In this document: piece by piece, positions 7,361-16,531 of the stretch
How positions within the stretch are numbered: the stretch's first letter is position 1
How the letters are laid out: each line of letters begins with the position of its first letter
Origin: Cytophagales bacterium CG12_big_fil_rev_8_21_14_0_65_40_12
Lineage (GTDB): Bacteria > Bacteroidota > Bacteroidia > Cytophagales > Cyclobacteriaceae
Direction of reading: 5' to 3'
DNA: 64,000 nucleotides
Assembly (NCBI GenBank): GCA_002786855.1
Contig: PCUU01000033.1
Coordinates: forward strand, 1 to 64,000
Notes under the pieces: model-generated
Databases searched by the model: none
What the model was told of the DNA's origin: nothing
What the model saw: the letters and a program-made list of their open reading frames with translations, nothing else
Program-made: the position numbers and the translations under genes

Positions 7361-9754
7361 ATGTTAAAAAACTTTCTCAACATTTCGATCAGAAACCTAA
7401 AAAGGCAAAAGGCCAATTCCATCATTAATGTTGCAGGCTTATCGGTCGGTATCATGGCCTGCATCATCATCATACTCTACGTCCGCAATGAACTCTCATA
7501 TGAAAAATGGTACCCAGATGCGGATAAAATCTATAGAGTAAATTCGATCTATGAAACTTCTGGTAATGTTTCCAAGTTGGCCATTGGCCCTTCAAAAGTG
7601 ATTCAAGTCTCTCTTCAAGACATTCCAGAAACTGTGTACGCCACCTTTGTTTTCGACTGGAGGGTGGGCAGGGAATTGTTGATCAAGCACGATGACAAAT
7701 CGTTCATAGAACAAAATGTTTTTTATGCCGATTCGAGCTTTTTTAAGGTATTTGACTACCGATTTTTAGAAGGAAATCAAAACGATGCACTCAGGGAGAG
7801 CAAGTCCATTGTTTTTACCGAAAGCACCGCCTTGAAATATTTCGATAGCGTTGAAGAGGCCTTTAACTCAACTGTAAAGCTCAACGACAGCGAAGTTAAA
7901 ATTACAGGAATTGTTGCGGACCCGAAAGGTCAAACTGCCCTTGAGTTCGATATGGTGGTTTCGACCAACACCCTTTTCAATCAGATAGACAACAGTCGCT
8001 GGTTTCCGATGAACTATTTTAATTACGTAAAGGTAAAGGACGAACTGGCGGCACAGCAGTATCAAGATAAATTAAATGCCTATATCCAAAAGGATTTTGG
8101 AGAAGCCATGGAAGCGAATGGTTTCAAAATGTCTTTCGAAATCCAACCCATTACGGATATGCATTTCAATACAGGTTATGAAGCGGATTATTCGGGTGTG
8201 CTTTCTAAGCAATTGATCTATTCGTTGATTGCGATAGCTATTTTTATCCTATTGATTGCTTGTATTAACTACATCAATTTGAGTACGGCCAAGTCAGAAA
8301 AGCGAGCAAAAGAGGTAGGGATAAGAAAAGTGCTAGGGGCGCATCGTCAACAACTGGTGCTGCAATTTTTTGGAGAAACATTTTTGGTAGTGCTCTTTTC
8401 GGTTGTGCTAGGTGTGGTTTTGGCCGAGTTGTTTCTCCCATTCTTCAATCAAATGGCCAATGTGCAACTTTCAATTGAGCTTTTCGAAGATCGGCAGTTT
8501 ATTCCTATGCTGCTTGGATTCATTATTGTTGTCGCCTTATTGTCGGGTAGTTATCCTGCTTCATTTTTATCCTCATTTCAACCAGCCAAGGTATTGAAGG
8601 GTGCTTTTCAAGTAAAGGGAGGCAATATGTTCAGAAGGGTCTTGGTTACCCTTCAATTTGCCGTGAGCGTATTTTTAATCACAGGCACGCTCATTTTATA
8701 CTTTCAACTCACTTACATCCAAAGCAAGGATATTGGGTACGATCAGGATCAGGTGGTCATGGTAAAGCTGCCTGACAGCAATTCGCGAAAGGCTTATTCA
8801 TCTATCAAATCCAGATTTGATAATATAGTAGGTGTAGAAGCCGTAACAGCCTCGAACAATGAAATCTCGAATGTGCTTTCAGGCTGGGGAGCTGTCATGG
8901 ACGGTTTACCAGAAAATGTGACCATTTCGTTCCGCGGCATGTGTGGCGATCAGGATTTTCTCGAAACTTTTGGCTTCGATTTAATTGCTGGCGAAGGCTT
9001 TCAAAATAAGTCTGATTGGGACTCGACTGTGTACTATTTGGTGAATAGAACAGGGATAGAAAAACTTGGATTAACGCCTGAGGAAGCTGTTGGAAAGCGC
9101 TTTGGGATTGATGAAAGTATGATGGGCTATATTTCTGGAGTGGTCGAAGATTTTCACCTTGCCAGCTTGCATTCAGAAATTGAACCTTGGGCGGTATACA
9201 CAGGCCCACAAAACTATAAGCAAATGCTTTATGCAAGGGTTGATATGTCGCGGATTGAGGCCATTAAAAATGAAATGGCTTCCATTTGGTCTGAATTTGT
9301 ACCCAACAGGCAATTTGATTTTCAGTATGTCAACCAAGCTGTTAAGTCATTATACAAAAAGGATAAGCAGCTCGGACAGATTATTCTGACATTTACCATT
9401 TTGGCGATTGTTATTGGATGCCTTGGCTTATTCGGACTGGCCTCTTATTTGGCCGAAAAGCGTACCAAAGAAATTGGAATAAGAAAGGTACTTGGCGCAG
9501 ATGTTTCAAAGATCGTTTTACTGCTGTCTAAGGAATACTTATGGATCATTCTTGTTTCAAATCTGATCGGATGGCCAATTGCCTATTATGCCATGGACAA
9601 ATGGCTACAGTCTTTTGCCTTTAGGATTGATATCCATCCGGCTTATTTCCTGGCTGCAGGCTTGACTACAGTATTCGTAGCCTTGATTACGGTTTCTTAT
9701 CAATCCTTAAAAGCAGCCAATTCCAATCCAACAGAGGCACTTAGAAGCGAATAG
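7361..9754 (+). CDS. FtsX/MacB-type ABC transporter permease, array gene 2
   Basis: A 797-residue paralogue of the preceding gene with the same architecture: N-terminal helix after an ISIRNLKRQK segment, a large periplasmic domain, FtsX block 1 with RAKEVGIRKVLGAH, a second periplasmic domain, and FtsX block 2 with RTKEIGIRKVLGAD near the C terminus. The two FtsX motifs are the closest to consensus of the four genes. It is only 2 bases from the next gene, so these genes are surely cotranscribed. Like its neighbours it needs an ATPase encoded elsewhere. The four proteins could assemble as heterodimers or serve different substrates; the sequence does not say which. Confidence 0.92.
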   Translation: MLKNFLNISIRNLKRQKANSIINVAGLSVGIMACIIIILYVRNELSYEKWYPDADKIYRVNSIYETSGNVSKLAIGPSKVIQVSLQDIPETVYATFVFDWRVGRELLIKHDDKSFIEQNVFYADSSFFKVFDYRFLEGNQNDALRESKSIVFTESTALKYFDSVEEAFNSTVKLNDSEVKITGIVADPKGQTALEFDMVVSTNTLFNQIDNSRWFPMNYFNYVKVKDELAAQQYQDKLNAYIQKDFGEAMEANGFKMSFEIQPITDMHFNTGYEADYSGVLSKQLIYSLIAIAIFILLIACINYINLSTAKSEKRAKEVGIRKVLGAHRQQLVLQFFGETFLVVLFSVVLGVVLAELFLPFFNQMANVQLSIELFEDRQFIPMLLGFIIVVALLSGSYPASFLSSFQPAKVLKGAFQVKGGNMFRRVLVTLQFAVSVFLITGTLILYFQLTYIQSKDIGYDQDQVVMVKLPDSNSRKAYSSIKSRFDNIVGVEAVTASNNEISNVLSGWGAVMDGLPENVTISFRGMCGDQDFLETFGFDLIAGEGFQNKSDWDSTVYYLVNRTGIEKLGLTPEEAVGKRFGIDESMMGYISGVVEDFHLASLHSEIEPWAVYTGPQNYKQMLYARVDMSRIEAIKNEMASIWSEFVPNRQFDFQYVNQAVKSLYKKDKQLGQIILTFTILAIVIGCLGLFGLASYLAEKRTKEIGIRKVLGADVSKIVLLLSKEYLWIILVSNLIGWPIAYYAMDKWLQSFAFRIDIHPAYFLAAGLTTVFVALITVSYQSLKAANSNPTEALRSE

Positions 9755-9756
9755 AA

Positions 9757-12111
9757 ATGAACAACTTTATTAAAACCGGATTGAGAAGCTTTAAGCGAGA
9801 GAAGTTCTTTGGGCTTATCAACTTGACAGGCCTGAGCATTGGAATGTTCTGTTTTTTAGTCACTGCTCTTTATGTAAGAGATGAAGTGACATATGACAGA
9901 TGGCACAAAAATGCCGACAATATCTATATGGCGTCCTTGCAACTGCAAAGAGAAGATGGAGAGCCATTTGATCTCAATCCATCAGATAATTTATTGAGTA
10001 CTTTGAAGGAGGAGAGTTCCGGAGTAGTGGAATCCGTTAGTATTAGCGGTTATAATTGGGCGAACTATCAAATCAATGAGGAGTGGGTTGAAACCAAGAA
10101 GTTCTTTTATTCTTCACCTCAGCTTTTCAAAGTATTCGATTTCAGTTTAAGATATGGCAATGAGGAGTTGGCTTTGGCGAATGCTTCCGATGTGATTCTC
10201 TCTTCTGAAATAGCGGAATCCATCTTTCCAGGAGTAAACCCTGTGGGTGAAACAGTTGCCTTTCAAAATGGCGATGTGTTGAAGGTGGTTGGAGTGCTCA
10301 ATCCGATTCCGAAGAATTCCCATTTACAATTTGACTTTGTTGGCTCCATAGCTAATGAAAACTCCATATACGACTCCTTTGAAGGGGATTGGCTAGTAGG
10401 AAGAGGGTATAGCTACTTTCTTTTGAAAGAAGGGTACAGTACAGAAAAGCTTTTAGCAGACGCCAAACAAATATTAGCTAGAAACGATATTACTGGCCAA
10501 GCTGAAGGACTGAGTTTTTTGAAATTTTCCGACCTCTATCTCAATGGGCAAACTAGGCGTGACGACCCGGATAATCTTTTCGGAGGTCAGCGAAAGTACC
10601 TATACATATTCTCGTTAGTAGGGGGGCTGATTTTGTTTGTAGCCTGTTTCAATTACATCAATCTTACCACAGCTCGCTCTTTTTCAAAGGTAAAGCAAAT
10701 GGGAATTAAAAAAGTAATGGGTGCCAGCCGTACTCGACTGGTGTTTTCGCAAATGGGCGAGACCTTTTTTCTTGCTTTTATCGCTTTAATTCTTGCCATT
10801 ATTGGGTTGGAATTGCTGTTGCCTTTGGTTCAGCCTATAATTGGCAAAACCTTGGAGCTTAATTTTGCATCTGATCCTCAATTGCTGCTTTTGCCATTGT
10901 CTGCCTTGGCAATAGTAGTGGTGCTTTCGGGTATTTATCCCGCATTGACACTAAGTTCATTCAATATTTCTGGTGTATTAAGAGGTGTTTTGCCACAATC
11001 TAAAGTGAGCTTGCTCAGAAAATCGCTGTTTGTATTACAGTTTACAATCTGCACTGCTTTACTCATAACTGCCTTAATCATTCGTGGTCAAGCAAATTAT
11101 TTGATAGAAATGGACAAGGGCTATAATGAGGAGAATATTATGTCCCTAGGTCTATATCAGGAGGGTAAAAGTCTAGATTATCAGGTAGTGAGAAGTGCTC
11201 TTGAAGCTATTCCACAAATTGAAATGGTCTCTTCAGCACCATTACCGCAGTTTCCACCACCAGCCCCCATGTCAGTAATCATCAATGGTAAATCTATACC
11301 AATGACCATTTATGCGGGAAGTGCTGATAAGGATTTTAATGCACTTTTTGGGCTTCAAATTTTAGAAGGCACCGACTTTTCTGGCTTGACTCAGTCCATG
11401 CTGGACAGCGCGGCTATCATCAACGAAACTGCAAAAAAGAAACTTGGACTGAATCCCGCTATTGGAGCGAAAATGCCTAATGGCGAAATTGTCGTTGGTG
11501 TGGTAAAGGATTTTCATTTCTCTTCCACAAAGGATGTAATTGCACCTGCTATGATCACTTATGATCCCAAGCGCTTTTATGCTGTTCAATTCAAATACAG
11601 AGAAAAAGACAAGGAAGCCATTAAAGGTCAAGTGGCTTTAGCACTGAACAAAATGGGAGTAAAAGCAGCACCTAACCTTCAAGAGATCAAAGGATATTTT
11701 GCTTATGCCTATAAAAGAGAAGCGCAGCTGGTCACCATTTTCGATTTGCTGACGGGATTGGTGGTTGTGGTTGCCTTTTTGGGACTATTCGCGCTTTCTT
11801 CCTTCGAAAATAAACTAAGAGAAAAGGAAATAGGCATAAGAAAAGTATTAGGTGCCACTTATCTCAATTTGATACAGACGCTTAATAAGCGCTTTACTTG
11901 GCTTATTATATTGGCGATTGCTGTGGCTGTTCCTATTACAAAATATGGCGTTGAGCAATGGCTTTCTGACTTTCCGTACAGACAGGATAGTCTGAACCTC
12001 CATTTTATTTCCGCCATAGTGATTGTGGGATTTATTGCTTTCTCTGTTTTGGGTTTACACAGTTACTTCAGTGCTCAGAAAAACCCTGTGGATGTGTTGA
12101 GGAATGAATAG
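9757..12111 (+). CDS. FtsX/MacB-type ABC transporter permease, array gene 3
   Basis: A 784-residue member of the same family. The N-terminal helix is followed by a periplasmic domain; the first cytoplasmic coupling motif has drifted to KVKQMGIKKVMGAS, while the second (KLREKEIGIRKVLGAT) is conserved. Gap to the upstream gene is 2 bases, to the downstream gene 84. The drift in one motif may mean that only one half of this protein still contacts an ATPase strongly; that is inference. Start ATG directly follows the upstream stop and is the only good start nearby. Confidence 0.92.
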   Translation: MNNFIKTGLRSFKREKFFGLINLTGLSIGMFCFLVTALYVRDEVTYDRWHKNADNIYMASLQLQREDGEPFDLNPSDNLLSTLKEESSGVVESVSISGYNWANYQINEEWVETKKFFYSSPQLFKVFDFSLRYGNEELALANASDVILSSEIAESIFPGVNPVGETVAFQNGDVLKVVGVLNPIPKNSHLQFDFVGSIANENSIYDSFEGDWLVGRGYSYFLLKEGYSTEKLLADAKQILARNDITGQAEGLSFLKFSDLYLNGQTRRDDPDNLFGGQRKYLYIFSLVGGLILFVACFNYINLTTARSFSKVKQMGIKKVMGASRTRLVFSQMGETFFLAFIALILAIIGLELLLPLVQPIIGKTLELNFASDPQLLLLPLSALAIVVVLSGIYPALTLSSFNISGVLRGVLPQSKVSLLRKSLFVLQFTICTALLITALIIRGQANYLIEMDKGYNEENIMSLGLYQEGKSLDYQVVRSALEAIPQIEMVSSAPLPQFPPPAPMSVIINGKSIPMTIYAGSADKDFNALFGLQILEGTDFSGLTQSMLDSAAIINETAKKKLGLNPAIGAKMPNGEIVVGVVKDFHFSSTKDVIAPAMITYDPKRFYAVQFKYREKDKEAIKGQVALALNKMGVKAAPNLQEIKGYFAYAYKREAQLVTIFDLLTGLVVVVAFLGLFALSSFENKLREKEIGIRKVLGATYLNLIQTLNKRFTWLIILAIAVAVPITKYGVEQWLSDFPYRQDSLNLHFISAIVIVGFIAFSVLGLHSYFSAQKNPVDVLRNE

Positions 12112-12195
12112 AACAGTCAATTGATATTAGCCTATAGTTGTTTTGGCTAATTACTAATTCACACATGAACTATTAACTAATTAAACCAACACGCT

Positions 12196-14550
12196 ATGCT
12201 ACGGAACTATATAAAATCAGCTTTTACAAACCTAAAACGAAATACGGGTTACACGCTGCTGATGATTTTTTCATTGGCTTTGGGCATGTACTGTTTTGTA
12301 ATGGCAGGATTGTATGTTCGCTATGAATATTCCAGAAACCTCAATCATGCCAATTCGGATATGGTGTACAGGGTTATGCTAGATTATGAGCGGTATCACC
12401 AATATATATCAGCAGATATGGTGGCAGAAATACCGAATATAAGTCCAGATGTTGAGGCCGTTAACGTGATAAACTCCTACAATGGAGATGTGTATTTAAG
12501 CAGGGATGAACAAACTTTCATCAGACAAGAAAAGGCCTTTTATACGAATGCCAATGTATTCGATGTATTTAGTTTTCCGCTTAAATACGGTAATCCACAA
12601 AATGCTCTGGTAGGCACAGGGAAAATTGTGATTTCAAGCTTCTTGTCAGAAAGATTGTTTCCAAATGAAAACCCAATTGGCAAGGAAGTTTTAATACATG
12701 ATAAAGGCACTTTCCTAATTAGCGGGGTGATGGAAGAGGTATCCGAGTTGTCAATATTAAACCCTGGACTTTTCTTTTCAATGGATCAGTTTGTGGCGGA
12801 TACTAAAGCCAGTGGTGATACAGATGCTCTCTTAACGCATGTCTTGTTAAAAGAAGGTGCTGATATCGATCGATTCAAAGCGAGTTTGCTTAGGACTGCC
12901 CAAACTATGGTGACTGCAGAGGGATTAAAAGGCATATACACTGAAAAACTAGCTGACGCCTATTGGGGAAACTCTCATTATGAGTACGGTGCACAGTTCT
13001 ATTCCCTTTTTGGAGCTTCAAAAAAAATGATCAAGACTGTACTCTACGTTAGTATAGGTGTATTGCTTTGTGCCTTTTTGGGCTATGTGGCAATTGCTTT
13101 GAGTTTATCCTTAAAGAGAGCGAAAGAGGTAGGGGTTCGAAAGGTGAACGGTGCAAATGTTAGCACCATTCGAAGTCAGTTTTTAGTCGAATCTGTGGTC
13201 TATGCGGCCATTTCTTTATTGCTTACTGTTGTGGCTTTGGAAATTTCTGGGAAGTGGGTTTCCGATTTGCTTCAAGTACCTATTGGTCTGCGGATGGATC
13301 AGCCTGAAGTGATTGTATTCTTAATCGTGTTTACACTTTTTACGGGCCTTATTGCTGGCCTGTATCCTGCCTTTATAGTTTCTAAATTGAATCCTGTAAA
13401 AGTACTTTCTGGTTTTTCAAGTCCAAGTGGTGCTGGTTTTGTTATGAAGCGCATACTACTAACAGCGCAATTTGTGATTACAATCTGTTTGGTTTTTGGA
13501 GTGTATGTTCTCAAACTTCAAGTTTCCGAAATGTCCCAATTCGATAATGGCTATACTACTGAAAATATCCTGTCTTTCGACAATACAAATCCCGAAATGA
13601 AGAAGAATAGCACTGTACTTTTAGAATCCTTACGTTCAGTGTCTGGAGTGGTAGAAGTAGCTAAAGGGCCATTTCCTCTTAATTTTAATGGATTTTCTAA
13701 AGTGAAGATACAATTGAAAGATAGCCTTATTCAGGACAACCCCTCTAGAATTTTCGTATCAGAAAACTTCTTTGAAATCATGGATATTAAGCTCTTAGAA
13801 GGTAACTCATTCAATGGAATATCAGATGAAAACTCTTGCTTAATAAATGACAGTTTTGCCGCTCAACATGGTTTAGAAAATCCATTAGGAATGACTTTGA
13901 ATGTTGATGGAAAGCCAAGAACAGTCATAGGAGTGGTTGGCAATTATGCAGACTGGGGTGTGAGTAATCCAACGCCAATGAGCCACGTGTTTTTGCCTGC
14001 CGCAGATACGAAGTTCCATAGTTATTTACTGAAGATCTCTGACAAAAATCAGGCCTCAGTAATGGCACAATTAGAAAGGATATGGAAAACTTTTGACCCA
14101 GTTAAAGATGTTCGTGTCTTTGCTTTAAGCGATAGAGTTAATGGTTCTGTACAGAAGATGTCTAAAACTTCTACACTGTTTAGTATTTTAGCGGGAGTGG
14201 TGCTGTTGCTTTCCTTTATGAATCTCTTTGGTATGGCCATTATGTTTGCCAATTCTAAAATGAAAGCAGTGAGTATTCGTAAAATTCTCGGTGCTAGTGT
14301 TCCAGAACTACTGGGTAGACTGTCGCTTCCTTTCCTATATAGTTTAATCATTGCAATCCTTATAGCTCTTCCTATTGGCTATTATTTAATGGAACAGTAC
14401 CTAAATGATTATGCAGTAAGAATAAGCCTTAATGCCAGCCAGGGCCTTATTGCTGGCGTCTTAATGATTGTATTGCTGTTCATTGTTATTGGTTTTAAAA
14501 TGCTCCAATTCAGCAAAACCAATCCAGTTGAGGTGTTGAGGAAGGAATGA
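12196..14550 (+). CDS. FtsX/MacB-type ABC transporter permease, array gene 4
   Basis: A 784-residue paralogue and the most diverged of the four. Helix layout is as in the others (N-terminal helix about 18-42, FtsX block 1 beginning near residue 275 with LKRAKEVGVRKVNGAN, FtsX block 2 with MKAVSIRKILGAS). The 84-base gap before it is longer than the other spacings and is AT-rich, so it could have its own promoter, but no TAnnTTTG or -24/-12 element was found there. No transcription terminator is obvious after its stop, where it converges with the DUF6265 gene. Confidence 0.91.
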   Translation: MLRNYIKSAFTNLKRNTGYTLLMIFSLALGMYCFVMAGLYVRYEYSRNLNHANSDMVYRVMLDYERYHQYISADMVAEIPNISPDVEAVNVINSYNGDVYLSRDEQTFIRQEKAFYTNANVFDVFSFPLKYGNPQNALVGTGKIVISSFLSERLFPNENPIGKEVLIHDKGTFLISGVMEEVSELSILNPGLFFSMDQFVADTKASGDTDALLTHVLLKEGADIDRFKASLLRTAQTMVTAEGLKGIYTEKLADAYWGNSHYEYGAQFYSLFGASKKMIKTVLYVSIGVLLCAFLGYVAIALSLSLKRAKEVGVRKVNGANVSTIRSQFLVESVVYAAISLLLTVVALEISGKWVSDLLQVPIGLRMDQPEVIVFLIVFTLFTGLIAGLYPAFIVSKLNPVKVLSGFSSPSGAGFVMKRILLTAQFVITICLVFGVYVLKLQVSEMSQFDNGYTTENILSFDNTNPEMKKNSTVLLESLRSVSGVVEVAKGPFPLNFNGFSKVKIQLKDSLIQDNPSRIFVSENFFEIMDIKLLEGNSFNGISDENSCLINDSFAAQHGLENPLGMTLNVDGKPRTVIGVVGNYADWGVSNPTPMSHVFLPAADTKFHSYLLKISDKNQASVMAQLERIWKTFDPVKDVRVFALSDRVNGSVQKMSKTSTLFSILAGVVLLLSFMNLFGMAIMFANSKMKAVSIRKILGASVPELLGRLSLPFLYSLIIAILIALPIGYYLMEQYLNDYAVRISLNASQGLIAGVLMIVLLFIVIGFKMLQFSKTNPVEVLRKE

Positions 14551-14633
14551 ATAAGAAACAGTTGAAAGGCTCTAATAAAAACGCTCTTAAAGCATTCAAG
14601 AATTCGTCAGACAATCAGATTTGAAGTAATTGC

Positions 14634-15125
14634 CTACTTCACCCGATTATACTTAAACTCGACTTCTTCTGATTTGCCGTTATTCTCCATCACCACATAA
14701 AAAATGATATGATCTTCAGAGATGCGTTTGATGGTGAAATTATCGAAATAGACTGCATTCTTTTCTATTTTAACCAAGGGAAAATCTTGAGTTTCGTCTT
14801 TTTCTTCCCAGCCTATAAGCTTGCTGTCGAAGTGTTTAAGTCTAAATATGATAGTTTCAGATTCTTGCGCAATTTGACAGATTTCGTAAAACTTAACTTT
14901 ATTATCGACAACCAACTTGAAAGCTCCCAACATAGAGTTGCCAAGCGGAGCAGTCCAAACTTCCTCGGTAATTCCTCCAAAGGCTTCACCTTGCCAGTGG
15001 CCCGCAATCCAAGCGACTTGCGATAAATTGGCTTTTGGGGATTTACCATCGCCCAAGCTGACGGTGTTTTGAGAAAACAATGCGCTAGGAATTATAGCGA
15101 ACAAGAGAATGATGATCTGTTTCAT
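14634..15125 (-). CDS. secreted DUF6265 family protein
   Basis: A 163-residue protein with an N-terminal signal peptide (cleavage after about residue 19, SALFSQ). The mature start has the family pattern (leucine-rich segment, AGHWQGEAFGG, then EEVWTAP), which I recognise as DUF6265, a small calycin-like beta-barrel family of unknown function. Predicted periplasmic. It converges with the permease array and has no obvious operon partner. A binding role for a small hydrophobic ligand is possible from the fold type but not shown. Confidence 0.8.
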   Translation of the reverse strand: MKQIIILLFAIIPSALFSQNTVSLGDGKSPKANLSQVAWIAGHWQGEAFGGITEEVWTAPLGNSMLGAFKLVVDNKVKFYEICQIAQESETIIFRLKHFDSKLIGWEEKDETQDFPLVKIEKNAVYFDNFTIKRISEDHIIFYVVMENNGKSEEVEFKYNRVK

Positions 15126-15229
15126 GTTTTTTAAGATCTGACGATTAAGTTAAGGTTTGTGGGACAGATTATCGAATCTATTTTCAAGATCATCACGAAT
15201 GTTTAATGGGTTGTTTAAATTTGATGACG

Positions 15230-15385
15230 ATGAAAAAGAAGGAATGCCCGTCATGTGCAATGGAAATTGATATCAAATCCAAAGTTTGCCCGATTTGCCA
15301 ATATGAGTTTTCTGGATTCCCCAAATGGATCACCGCAATTGCAGTATTGCTCTTGGTGATTATGCTTTTGTGGATTGTATTTTAG
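15230..15385 (+). CDS. zinc-ribbon membrane microprotein
   Basis: A 51-residue protein: two CxxC pairs near the N terminus (CPSC at about 6-9 and CPIC at about 20-23) form a classical zinc ribbon, followed by a hydrophobic helix (about 33-50) that ends the protein. Such zinc-ribbon plus single-helix proteins are common and mostly uncharacterised. TAAATTTG at 15216-15223 matches the -7 element and would place transcription start at or next to this ATG, so the mRNA may be leaderless. An in-frame ATG at 15224 is the alternative. It converges with the gene ending at 15394. Confidence 0.75.
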   Translation: MKKKECPSCAMEIDIKSKVCPICQYEFSGFPKWITAIAVLLLVIMLLWIVF

Positions 15386-15393
15386 TTTTTGCC

Positions 15394-16395
15394 TTAGTAG
15401 CGAAATAGGCGATTTTGAACTTTGATCAGTTTGTTGTTCAGATAGGTAGTTTTTTGAATCCAATTGCCGTGATTGTCATATTCGTAAAAAGTCTTGTAGC
15501 GGTCCACAAAAGTACCTCGCACGGTGCGCGATTCATATTCCACCAAGTCTTCACCCACGAAAATCTGTTTGAAACTAGAGCGGTATTCAGTGGTGTCTAT
15601 GCTGGAAAAGAAGCCGTTTACTTCTACGCGCATAGAGTCCTTTTCGATTAATAAGAATTGTGATTTGGGCCTTTCATTGAAACCATATTCCATTCTTTGA
15701 CTTACCAGCGAGTCTTGTCGATACTCGTATAAGGTGCGGCTTGCCAACTTATCATTATTGTACCTTCTTAGGGTTTCTATGCGACCTAAGCTATCGTACT
15801 GATAATCATAAAGGTTTACACTTTCGGTGCGATTTTCATAATAAACATCCTTGATAGGGTCATTAGAGGGGTTATAGGTGATCTCTCTAACGCTTTTGAT
15901 TTCTTGCTCTCCCCAAAACTCCTTTCTCAAGATCAGTTTATTTTGATCATTGAAGGCAAGAATAGTTTTTGAATATATGGTCGAATCTTTTCGAAGTTTA
16001 ATTTCGGTCTTGGTATGCTCTTGATCGTTGTACAAATAATGCGTCCAGGGGGTTGTAGCTTCCTCTGAAAATTCGAAGTAAGAGACGATTCTAGATAAGG
16101 TATCAAAGCTCATGGTTTTAATGACCTTGTCTTTAAGGATAAAATCAATTTTTGTAACCCTTCCTGCTGTAACCGAATAGTTTTCAATAATAGGAGAGAG
16201 CTGCAGCCCTGCTGAATCCTTTTGCAATTCTTGTGTCCGAATGGTGAAAGAGATAGGGTTGCCCGAAAGTTTGGTTTCGATTATGCTGCGCGAAATTTCA
16301 TCTGAAGGGAAGAAATCAGTTGGATGTTCTTGGGCCATTGGGCACAAGAAAAAACCAAAATGAAGTGAAAGAGTAAAGTATAGTATTCTTTTCAA
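15394..16395 (-). CDS. secreted protein with YD/RHS-like beta repeats
   Basis: A 333-residue protein with a signal peptide (cleavage near residue 21). The mature part contains repeated aromatic-Asp/Gly strands such as YEYDNHGNW and YQYDSLGRI, the pattern of YD/RHS-type repeats or of Bacteroidota MORN-like outer-surface proteins. No toxin domain or RHS cleavage motif is present, so it is not a polymorphic toxin. Likely periplasmic or cell surface. It appears monocistronic. Function unknown. Confidence 0.75.
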   Translation of the reverse strand: MKRILYFTLSLHFGFFLCPMAQEHPTDFFPSDEISRSIIETKLSGNPISFTIRTQELQKDSAGLQLSPIIENYSVTAGRVTKIDFILKDKVIKTMSFDTLSRIVSYFEFSEEATTPWTHYLYNDQEHTKTEIKLRKDSTIYSKTILAFNDQNKLILRKEFWGEQEIKSVREITYNPSNDPIKDVYYENRTESVNLYDYQYDSLGRIETLRRYNNDKLASRTLYEYRQDSLVSQRMEYGFNERPKSQFLLIEKDSMRVEVNGFFSSIDTTEYRSSFKQIFVGEDLVEYESRTVRGTFVDRYKTFYEYDNHGNWIQKTTYLNNKLIKVQNRLFRY

Positions 16396-16474
16396 AAGCC
16401 CTAGAGATTAAAATCCAATGGATTACTAAGATACAATGCCTTTGCTAATTTCAAAGAGAGGTTTTAAAAGAATT

Positions 16475-16500
16475 GGGCAATCTGAATCATCAGACTGCCC
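16475..16500 (-). terminator. hairpin terminator after ggt
   Basis: Arms GGGCA-A-TCTGA and TCAGA-C-TGCCC around a 4-base loop, with a single mismatch; read leftward the stem is followed by AATTCTTTT. It lies 32 bases past the stop of the gamma-glutamyltransferase gene. Confidence 0.6.
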
Positions 16501-16531
16501 AAAAACAATGTCATCACAAAAAATGGGGTGA

